A DNA stretch of 11,864 nt, taken from the NCBI GenBank assembly GCA_964412845.1, contig CAYPQM010000188.1, forward strand, positions 1-11,864, written 5' to 3'. Positions 1 to 5,628 of the stretch are shown one piece after another. The position numbers and the translations under genes are program-made. Source of the stretch: JAWWPY01 sp964412845. Lineage in GTDB: Bacteria; Actinomycetota; Actinomycetes; Streptosporangiales; Streptosporangiaceae. Numbering within the stretch: position 1 is the stretch's first letter; each line of letters begins with the position of its first letter. The notes under the pieces are model-generated. The model saw nothing but the letters and a program-made list of their open reading frames with translations, was not told the origin of the DNA and searched no databases.

Positions 1-1
1 C

Positions 2-727
2 GGCACCCGCGAGTTCCTTGAGGACAAGCCCTTCCTTGAGCCCTTCTCGCTCATCCCCGCCCTGGGCGCGGTGACCGAGCGCCTCCGGTTCGTCACCTTC
101 GTGCTGAAGCTGCCGGTGCGCAATCCGGTGCTGGTGGCCAAGCAGGCGACGTCGACAGCCGTCCTCACCGGCAACCGGCTCGTCCTGGGGGTCGGAAGCA
201 GCCCGTGGCGCGAGGACTACGAGGTGCTCGGCGTGCCCTGGGAGCACCGCGGGAAGCGGATGGACGAGGAGATCGCCGTTATCCGCGGGCTGTCGGCGGG
301 CGGCTACTTCGAGTATCACGGGGAGATCTTCGACCTGCCCCCGGTCAAGATCGCTCCCGTGCCGAGCGAGCCCCTCCCGATCCTGGTCGGCGGTCATGGC
401 GACGCTGCCCTCCGCCGGGCGGCCCGGGTGGCGGACGGATGGCTGCACGGCGGGGGAGATCCTGAGCAGCTGCCCGGCCTGCTCGCCCGGCTCGGCGAGT
501 TCCGCCGGCAGGAAGGCACCGCCGACCGCCCGTTCGAGGTGCACGTGATCTCCATGGACGCCTTCAGCGTGGACGGGGTGCAGCGGCTGGCGGAGCAGGG
601 GGTGACCGACGTCATCGTCGGCTTCCGGTGGCCCTATGAGGTCGGCCCTGATGTCGAGCCGCTGAACGCGAAGATCGCCAACCTGCGCCAGTTCGCCGAC
701 CGCGTCATCGCCCGGGTGCCGGGATGA
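2..727 (+). CDS. LLM-class F420-dependent oxidoreductase, 5'-truncated
   Basis: This is the C-terminal 241 residues of a luciferase-like (LLM) flavin/F420-dependent oxidoreductase, a cytoplasmic TIM-barrel enzyme that uses F420 or FMN; the substrate cannot be told. The frame is open to the window edge, and the residues before the GTG at 71 (FLEPFSLIPALGAVTERLR) are family-typical, so that GTG is internal and the true start lies upstream. Recognisable segments are LPVRNPVLVAKQ followed by TGNRLVLGVGSSPW (visible residues about 37-69), the motif PILVGG (126-131) and the ADGW motif (144-147) near the cofactor pocket. Length is as expected for a family of about 280-330 residues that has lost its start. 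It ends at TGA 725-727, with 73 bp to the next frame. A role in the downstream glycan pathway is not implied. Confidence is high for the family and low for function. Confidence 0.88.
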   Translation, partial: GTREFLEDKPFLEPFSLIPALGAVTERLRFVTFVLKLPVRNPVLVAKQATSTAVLTGNRLVLGVGSSPWREDYEVLGVPWEHRGKRMDEEIAVIRGLSAGGYFEYHGEIFDLPPVKIAPVPSEPLPILVGGHGDAALRRAARVADGWLHGGGDPEQLPGLLARLGEFRRQEGTADRPFEVHVISMDAFSVDGVQRLAEQGVTDVIVGFRWPYEVGPDVEPLNAKIANLRQFADRVIARVPG

Positions 728-751
728 TCGCGCGCCGCCGGGAGACCGCTG

Positions 752-781
752 GGCCGGGCCGGCCTTCGGCTCGGCGCGGCC
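752..781 (+). terminator. Possible hairpin terminator after the LLM gene
   Basis: Two GC-rich 13-base arms (752-764 and 769-781) flank a TTCG tetraloop (765-768). They pair at all but two positions, counting one G-T wobble. The hairpin starts 24 bp after the stop codon and precedes an AT-richer stretch. There is no T-run after it, which is common for actinobacterial terminators but also weakens the call, because random GC-rich DNA forms such stems easily. Confidence 0.35.
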
Positions 782-800
782 GTCCGCAAGCTACGCTTCT

Positions 801-832
801 GTGCTTATTCGACCGTCTGTGCTTATTCGACC
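801..832 (+). repeat. 14-bp tandem direct repeat at the start of the GT-C gene
   Basis: GTGCTTATTCGACC occurs at 801-814 and again at 819-832, an 18-bp period. A degenerate third copy (GCTAATTCGGTGC) lies at 842-854. The copies are less GC-rich than their surroundings. If translated they give the repeated peptide LIRPSV. They may instead be promoter or operator DNA in front of a later start codon. Confidence 0.6.
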
Positions 833-3014
833 CTCAGTTGCGCTAATTCGGTGCGCACGGTGGACGGGAGGGGTGGCGACGCTGGTCCGTACCTGGCGGG
901 CGCTTCCCCGGCCGCAGGGCCGGCCGGGAAGCGAATCAGAGAGCCAACCAGACAGCCGGCCGGAGAATCGGCCGGGAAGCCGGCCGGAAGATCGGCCGGT
1001 GCCGCGGGACGCGGCCGAGTGGCTCCGTGTCAACGGGATCACCATCGCCGCGGTCACGCTCATCGCTGTCGAGCTGTGGTGGAGCGCGGGCCTGCTCGGC
1101 CACTCCTACTTCCGCCAGGACGACTATTACACCTTCGACCGGGCCCTGGCCAGCGGGTTCAGCCTGAAGTACCTGCTGCTGGTGGATGCCGGGCACATGG
1201 CGCCGCTCGGGTTCGCGATCGCCTGGGTGCTGGCCCGGGTTTCGCTGTACGACTGGGCGCTGACGAGCGTCGTCGTCCTCGGGTTCCTGGCCGCCGCGTG
1301 TTTTGCCCTGCTGCGCGTGCTGCGGACGCTCTTCGGTAACCGCCCCGCGATCCTGATCCCGCTGGCCGTGTACCTGTTCAGCCCGTTGTCGCTGGCCGGG
1401 GTGGCCTGGTGGTCAGTGGCCATTGAGACCCTTCCGCTGGAACTGGCGATCTTCATGGCGGTCGACGCGCACGTCCGCTATCTGCGCGGCGGGCAGCTAC
1501 GGCACGCTGTCATCGCGGCCGGGTGGCTGCTGCTCGGCATGGCCACGATGGAGAAGGGCGCGGTGGTTCCGCTGCTGCTGCTCGCCCTGACATCCGCGTT
1601 CTTCGTGGAGGGGCGCTGGGCCGCGGCTGTGCGCACGGCGCTGCGGCGGTACTGGCGGGCCTGGACTCTGTATGGCGCGCTGCTCGCCGGATACTGCGTT
1701 GTCTTCTTCATCCGGCTCCCCGGCTCGACCACGCAGCCGAGCAACCCAGGCCCGATCTCGCACATCCTCGACTTCGCCTCGACCTTGCTCGGCAGCACCG
1801 CGCTGCCGGGCGCTCTGGGCGGCCCGTGGCAGTGGTCGGTGGTCGGCTACGGCTATGCCCAGGCCAGCCCGCCCGCGCTAGTCGAGCAGGCGTCCTGGGT
1901 CATTGCCGCCATCGTCGTGGTGGTGAGCTGCATCTACCGCCTGCACGCCTGGCGGGCCTGGGTCATCCTGCTCGGCTGGGTCGTCGCCGCGGACATGGTG
2001 CCGGTCGTTATCGGCCGGCTGGGAACGCAGACCGCGGCCCTGCTCGGGGTGCAGGCGAGGTACCTGGCCGACATGACCCCCCTGCTGGCGCTCTGCCTGG
2101 GGCTGGCCTTCCTGCCGGTCCTGGGCGAGCACAGCCCTTACCGCCTGCGCCTGCCCGGTGCGCAGCCGGACCAGGTTCCCCCGGCGGCTGTTCCCCCGCC
2201 TGCGGAGGCCGCTGCGGCAGTCGCTCAGCCCGCGGAAGCCTCTGCGGCAACTGTCCCTGGGCCGGCCGTCTCCGCGGCCACTATCCCGCTGACTGGGCGT
2301 GCTGCGGCCCGGTCGCTGCGCGTCGTTACTCTTGTGCTGCTCGGCGCGTTCCTGGCCGGCTCGTTCTGGTCGCTCCGCGGGTTTGAGGATGTCACCAGGA
2401 CGACGTCCGCCCGGTCCTACATCGCGACCGCGCGGGTCGCGGTCGCCGATGCGCCGCACGGCACGGTGATCGTGGATGGGCCGACGCCCGCGATGATCAT
2501 GGACCCGGCCCTCTTCTGGAACCAGGGGTACACATCGCAGGTCATCGGGGCGCTGGCCCGCGGCGAGCCGGCCGGCCACCTGTCGTGGACGGCGTCACCG
2601 CGCGGCGTGGCCAGCGGTCTGATGATCTTCGACAGCCGGGGGCGGCTCCGGCCCGCGGCTCTGAATGGCCCGTCATCAGGGCCGCCGCCGCGGAATCGCC
2701 AGTGCTGGACCGTGACTGCCGCCGGAACCCGCATCCCGCTGCGCGGCTCCCTGTACCGATGGCCCTGGACCGCGCGCCTGACCTACTCGGGGCCGGCCAC
2801 GGTGCTGGCCGTCCGCTTCGGGGGTAACTGGCGCGAGGTAACACTTCCTGCGGGCCGCCACATCGTCTATGTTCCGGCTGTGGGTTCAGGGAACTCGGTC
2901 AGCATCAGCCTGGTCAACTCCGTGACACCGCTCTGCGTGACTGGCGTCACGGTGGGATCGCTCCACCCCCAGCAGGCCGGCCGGGCCATCCCGGCGGCGC
3001 CGGTGCCCGGGTAA
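801..3014 (+). CDS. GT-C-like polytopic membrane glycosyltransferase
   Basis: This looks like a GT-C-fold membrane glycosyltransferase using a lipid-linked sugar on the outer face; donor and acceptor are unknown. After an Arg/Pro-rich cytoplasmic N-terminus (residues 1-75) comes the first membrane segment (about 79-99). It is followed directly by SYFRQDDYYTFDRAL with the acidic pair D107-D108, where GT-C enzymes carry their catalytic acid. Many hydrophobic segments follow (about 125-440), including MEKGAVVP and QARYLADMTP. A Pro/Ala-rich linker (452-503), a last helix (about 506-524) and a roughly 210-residue extracytoplasmic, beta-rich domain complete it. The start is uncertain: GTG 801 gives the longest frame but has no Shine-Dalgarno and translates a repeat; GTG 873 has GGACGGGAGG just before it. 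The next gene starts 3 bp after the TAA, suggesting one operon. It could also be a non-catalytic relative. Confidence 0.72.
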   Translation: MLIRPSVLIRPSVALIRCARWTGGVATLVRTWRALPRPQGRPGSESESQPDSRPENRPGSRPEDRPVPRDAAEWLRVNGITIAAVTLIAVELWWSAGLLGHSYFRQDDYYTFDRALASGFSLKYLLLVDAGHMAPLGFAIAWVLARVSLYDWALTSVVVLGFLAAACFALLRVLRTLFGNRPAILIPLAVYLFSPLSLAGVAWWSVAIETLPLELAIFMAVDAHVRYLRGGQLRHAVIAAGWLLLGMATMEKGAVVPLLLLALTSAFFVEGRWAAAVRTALRRYWRAWTLYGALLAGYCVVFFIRLPGSTTQPSNPGPISHILDFASTLLGSTALPGALGGPWQWSVVGYGYAQASPPALVEQASWVIAAIVVVVSCIYRLHAWRAWVILLGWVVAADMVPVVIGRLGTQTAALLGVQARYLADMTPLLALCLGLAFLPVLGEHSPYRLRLPGAQPDQVPPAAVPPPAEAAAAVAQPAEASAATVPGPAVSAATIPLTGRAAARSLRVVTLVLLGAFLAGSFWSLRGFEDVTRTTSARSYIATARVAVADAPHGTVIVDGPTPAMIMDPALFWNQGYTSQVIGALARGEPAGHLSWTASPRGVASGLMIFDSRGRLRPAALNGPSSGPPPRNRQCWTVTAAGTRIPLRGSLYRWPWTARLTYSGPATVLAVRFGGNWREVTLPAGRHIVYVPAVGSGNSVSISLVNSVTPLCVTGVTVGSLHPQQAGRAIPAAPVPG
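920..1001 (+). repeat. Degenerate GGCCGG-based short repeats encoding an Arg/Pro-rich linker
   Basis: Units of about 12-15 bp built on GGCCGG followed by GAAG, GAGAATC or GAAGATC recur through this stretch. They encode RPGS/RPEN/RPED-type tetrads ahead of the first membrane helix of the GT-C-like protein. The copies are imperfect, so this is a decayed or low-complexity tract rather than a clean minisatellite. Confidence 0.55.
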
Positions 3015-3017
3015 GGC

Positions 3018-5294
3018 GTGCACGCAGCGGGTCGTCGCGCGTCCGGAGCCCGCGGTTTGCGGGTACCCAGCGGCGGCCCGGGAATGGCCCTGGCCCTGGC
3101 CCTGGGATTGGGCCTCGGGTTGCTGGCGCTCGGCCCCGGGCTGCAGCGCGGGTTCCTGCTCAGCTACGACATGGTGTTCGCGCCCCGCCAGCCGTTCACC
3201 GCGATGATGTTCGGGCTGGCCGGCGGGCCGCCCCGGGCGGTGCCCAGCGACGCCGTGGTGGCCGCGGCGTCCCGGGTGCTGCCGGCCGACCTCGTGCAGA
3301 AGCTCTCTTTGCTGGCGATCTTTGTGCTGGCCTGCTCGGGCGCTGCGGCCCTGCTCGGGCGCGCGCCACGGCTCGCCCGCCTGGCCGCCGGGGTGTGCTA
3401 CGCCTGGAACCCCTTCGTGGCCGAACGGCTCATCATCGGCCAGTGGGCGATGCTGCTCGGCTACGCGGGCCTGCCCTGGGTGCTGCGGGCTGTAACCAGG
3501 GATTCCATTGCGTCATGGCGTGGCGCAGCGCGGATCTGCCTGGCGCTCGTGCCCGCGGCGGTCGGCGGATTCGCCGCGATGGCCATCTCCGCGCTCGTCG
3601 TCGTGCCCGCCGCGGTACTCGCCCGCGCGCCCGGCAGGCGGCCTGCCCGGGCGTCTGACGGGTTCCGGGCCCGGGCGGCCGACGGGCCCGGTGCCTGGGC
3701 GGGTGGCGGGCGGCCGGCCCGGGCATCCGCTGACCTGCCTGCCTCGGCTGGATCGGTACCAGCATCGGCGGGCCCGGCGGCTGCCCCGGGCCGTGCTGGC
3801 CGCCGGCCCATCCGCGCGGCGGTTGTCGTACTGCTCGCGCTGGCCCTGGGCAGCCTGCCCTGGCTGATCCCGTCGATGCTGCACCAGGTGTACGTCGACC
3901 CTGCGAGCGTCGCCGCGTTCGCCGCGCGGGCCGACACCCCGTTCGGCTCGCTTGGCAGCCTGCTGATGCTGGGCGGGATCTGGAACGCGCAGGCCGTGCC
4001 CGCCGCCTACAGTGGCGCATGGTCCACCCTGTGGCTGGCGCTCGTGGTCGTCGGGGTCGGCGGCTACGCGGTGTTCGCCGCGCGGCTTCGTCGCTGGCCG
4101 GGGCTCGGGGTTGCGGCGGTGGCTGGACTCGTGATCGCGAGCATCGGGATCACCGCACCGGGCCGGGAACTGCTCAGGGCGGCGATCCGGCTGTGGCCCG
4201 GGTTCGCGGTCCTCCGCGACGGCCAGCAGTTCGTGGCCCCGCTGGCCCTGGCCGAGGCGGTCGGCTTCGGCCTGGCCGTGACGTGGGCCATGCGGCCTGG
4301 TCCGTTCGCTCTGCGGGATGCCCGGCGCGGCGCAGGCGGTCAGTGGGACGAAGGCAGCCAGCTGGACGAAGGCAGCCAGCTGGACGAAGGCAGCCAGCTG
4401 GACGAAGGCAGCCAGCTGNNNNNNNNNNNNNNNNNNNNNNNNNNNNNNNNNNNNNNNNNNNNNNNNNNNNNNNNNNNNNNNNNNNNNNNNNNNNNNNNNN
4501 NNNNNNNNNNNNNNNNNNGACGAAGGCGGCCGGCGCGGCGCAGGCGGTCAGTGGGACGAAGCCGGNNNNNNNNNNNNNNNNNNNNNNNNNNNNNNNNNNN
4601 NNNNNNNNNNNNNNNNNNNNNNNNNNNNNNNNNNNNNNNNNNNNNNNNNNNNNNNNNNNNNNNNNGCCAGCTGGACGAAGGCGGCCGGCGCGGCGCAGGC
4701 GGTCAGTGGGACGAAGCCGGGTGGCGGGGCCAAAGCAGCCAGCCGGTCGGGAGCGGTCGCCGCGGCGAAGGCGGCCGGCTCGGCCGGCCGGACCGGCCCG
4801 GGCTGGCGATCGGGGTGGCGGCGCTGCTCGCGCCGGTCCTGCTCCTGCCCGGGCTGGCCTGGGGAGCCGCTGGGCGGCTGCGTCCGGTCTGGTATCCGGC
4901 GAGTTGGCTGACCGCGGCCCGGATGATCGACGAGAGCCGGGCGACCGGCGACGCCCTGCTGCTTCCGTGGGCCGCGTACCGGCGGCCCCGATGGAACGGC
5001 GGGGAGGCCATGCTTGACCCGTGGCCGCGGCTCCTGGCCCGTCCGGTGATCTGGAATGACGGGGGCCAGGTCGGGAACATCCAGCTACGACCGGACGCTC
5101 CGCGGGCCCGTTCGCTGGACAGGGCGATCAACTCCGCAGGGCCGCTGACCCCGGCGCTGCAAGCCGCCGGGATTCGGTTCGTGATCGTGGATGCGGGCGG
5201 CCCGGCCGGGGGGCGCCTGCCCGGGTGCACGACGGTGATCGCACGCCCTGGCCTGGTCGTGTACGAGGTGCCAGACCGGCCCGCGCACCACTAG
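3018..5294 (+). CDS. Second GT-C-like membrane protein, interrupted by two assembly gaps
   Basis: This is a polytopic membrane protein with GT-C glycosyltransferase features. A first hydrophobic segment (about 22-40) is followed by SYDMVFAPRQPF with D51 in the catalytic-acid position, then PRAVPSDAVV (72-81) and a conserved-looking YAWNPFVAERLIIGQW (128-143). More helices run to about residue 430. Two low-complexity insertions stand out: residues about 203-266, rich in RPARAS/PASAG, and the DEGSQL repeats from residue 444. The C-terminal part is extracytoplasmic (PASWLTAARMID, LLLPWAAY, AGIRFVIVDAG) and resembles the domain after the membrane part of AftD downstream. Start GTG 3018 lies 3 bp after the previous stop; ATG 3084 is an alternative. 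The 47 bases between the gaps read in the wrong frame as given. Dropping 200 N and one 55-bp duplicate leaves 2022 nt, an in-frame 673-residue protein. Exact substrate unknown. Confidence 0.75.
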   Translation: MHAAGRRASGARGLRVPSGGPGMALALALGLGLGLLALGPGLQRGFLLSYDMVFAPRQPFTAMMFGLAGGPPRAVPSDAVVAAASRVLPADLVQKLSLLAIFVLACSGAAALLGRAPRLARLAAGVCYAWNPFVAERLIIGQWAMLLGYAGLPWVLRAVTRDSIASWRGAARICLALVPAAVGGFAAMAISALVVVPAAVLARAPGRRPARASDGFRARAADGPGAWAGGGRPARASADLPASAGSVPASAGPAAAPGRAGRRPIRAAVVVLLALALGSLPWLIPSMLHQVYVDPASVAAFAARADTPFGSLGSLLMLGGIWNAQAVPAAYSGAWSTLWLALVVVGVGGYAVFAARLRRWPGLGVAAVAGLVIASIGITAPGRELLRAAIRLWPGFAVLRDGQQFVAPLALAEAVGFGLAVTWAMRPGPFALRDARRGAGGQWDEGSQLDEGSQLDEGSQLDEGSQLXXXXXXXXXXXXXXXXXXXXXXXXXXXXXXXXXXRRRPARRRRSVGRSRXXXXXXXXXXXXXXXXXXXXXXXXXXXXXXXXXXQLDEGGRRGAGGQWDEAGWRGQSSQPVGSGRRGEGGRLGRPDRPGLAIGVAALLAPVLLLPGLAWGAAGRLRPVWYPASWLTAARMIDESRATGDALLLPWAAYRRPRWNGGEAMLDPWPRLLARPVIWNDGGQVGNIQLRPDAPRARSLDRAINSAGPLTPALQAAGIRFVIVDAGGPAGGRLPGCTTVIARPGLVVYEVPDRPAHH
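4347..4418 (+). repeat. Four perfect 18-bp tandem repeats (DEGSQL)
   Basis: The unit GACGAAGGCAGCCAGCTG is present four times without a mismatch, running directly into the first N block. The period is a multiple of three and encodes the acidic hexapeptide DEGSQL. Perfect identity between copies implies recent expansion, and array length is not fixed by this assembly. Confidence 0.95.
4419..4518. other. Assembly gap, 100 N placeholder
   Basis: Exactly 100 unknown bases, the usual placeholder for a gap of unspecified length, placed inside the 18-bp repeat array. The length is not a multiple of three, so the 47 bases that follow are read in a false frame. Confidence 0.97.
4566..4665. other. Assembly gap, 100 N placeholder
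   Basis: A second block of exactly 100 unknown bases. The 47 bases before it (4519-4565) recur after it (4674-4720), preceded there by GCCAGCTG, which is also how the sequence before the first gap ends. The true gap may be zero or negative. Confidence 0.97.
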
Positions 5295-5381
5295 AACAAG
5301 ATTATTACTCCTAGTCACGCCGCTCCCCGTTTACCCACTCTGACCTGGTTGGTTGCCGAATGACCCAGGTCTGGGCAAAAA

Positions 5382-5410
5382 TAGAACGTGTTACATTTCC
5401 GTCACGTTAC
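5382..5410 (+). promoter_or_regulatory. Candidate operator: GTnAC boxes and an AAC-n2-GTT dyad
   Basis: Three GTnAC elements lie close together: GTTAC 5390-5394, six bases, GTCAC 5401-5405, then GTTAC 5406-5410; another GTTAC is at 5433-5437. GTnAC half-sites spaced by six bases are used by the OmpR-family regulators GlnR and MtrA in actinobacteria. The same place also holds TAGAACGTGTTACA (5382-5395), which fits the TetR-family pattern TnnAACnnGTTnnA known for KstR. It sits in the AT-richer stretch before the DUF2613-like gene, 69 bp or more from its start. No -35/-10 pair with proper spacing is convincing; TACTGT at 5435-5440 is a possible -10. Confidence 0.35.
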
Positions 5411-5416
5411 TAGCCG

Positions 5417-5449
5417 GTTGGCTTGGATGGCGGTTACTGTCCAGCCAAC
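5417..5449 (+). promoter_or_regulatory. Stem-loop in the leader of the DUF2613-like gene
   Basis: GTTGGCT (5417-5423) and GGA (5425-5427) pair with TCC (5440-5442) and AGCCAAC (5443-5449). This gives a 10-bp stem with a single-base bulge (T5424) and a 12-base loop. It ends 17 bp before the Shine-Dalgarno. No T-run follows, so it is not an obvious terminator. It may be a leader structure or a regulator-binding dyad. Confidence 0.4.
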
Positions 5450-5466
5450 GACCTGACCCCTGTCGC

Positions 5467-5474
5467 AGGAGGAG
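5467..5474 (+). promoter_or_regulatory. Strong ribosome binding site (AGGAGGAG) fixing the start at 5479
   Basis: AGGAGGAG is the best Shine-Dalgarno in the window and sits 4 bp before GTG 5479, or 6 bp when measured from AGGAGG. It decides the start of the small gene over longer in-frame starts. CCTG (5459-5462) can pair with CAGG (5466-5469), so a small hairpin could mask part of it. Confidence 0.8.
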
Positions 5475-5478
5475 CGCC

Positions 5479-5616
5479 GTGGCCCGCTTGCTGATCATCA
5501 TTGCCGTCGGGGTCGTGCTCGCCGTCGGGGGTGCCTTCCTGGCCAGTAACGCGCTGGCCGGCCTGGCTAACGGCACCCCGAGCAAAGCCTCGTTGTACCA
5601 GTACGGGACGCGCTGA
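5479..5616 (+). CDS. DUF2613-like single-helix small membrane or secreted protein
   Basis: A 45-residue protein: a short basic start (MAR), one hydrophobic segment at about residues 4-24 (membrane anchor or uncleaved signal), then a small polar tail ending SLYQYGTR. Size, layout and the YGxR-type terminus match the actinobacterial DUF2613 family. The mycobacterial member Rv0236A lies beside aftD (Rv0236c), from memory. Here an aftD-like gene is found 2.4 kb downstream in the same direction, with two glycosyltransferase genes between, so the association holds loosely. The frame is open back to GTG 5353, but the upstream part is non-coding in character and the AGGAGGAG before 5479 settles the start. 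A role as accessory or stabilising subunit of an envelope glycosyltransferase is inference. It begins a run of four closely spaced genes (12 bp to the next). Confidence 0.75.
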   Translation: MARLLIIIAVGVVLAVGGAFLASNALAGLANGTPSKASLYQYGTR

Positions 5617-5628
5617 CCGGCACGGGCG

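Larger units (their letters stand above)
4322..4720 (+). repeat. Compound intragenic repeat (32-bp and 18-bp units) with two gaps
   Basis: A 32-bp block beginning CCGGCGCGGCGCAGGCGG and ending GACGAAG occurs identically at 4322-4353, 4530-4561 and 4685-4716, encoding RGAGGQWDE in the genuine frame. Between the first and second lie four DEGSQL units and a gap. The whole 47 bases at 4519-4565 are repeated exactly at 4674-4720. Copy number is therefore unresolved, and part of this duplication is probably an assembly artefact. Confidence 0.85.

Noticed and set aside
4347..4418. CRISPR-like array
   Set aside because: The 18-bp units are directly abutting without spacers and are in coding frame.
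5364..5375. CCCAG-GT-CTGGG dyad as terminator of the second GT-C gene
   Set aside because: The stem is only 4-5 bp, the loop is too tight and it is followed by A residues rather than T residues; at most an operator dyad.
5353..5478. N-terminal extension of the small protein from GTG 5353
   Set aside because: No ribosome site, non-coding composition, and an AGGAGGAG placed correctly for GTG 5479; the extension would also bury the operator-like region.
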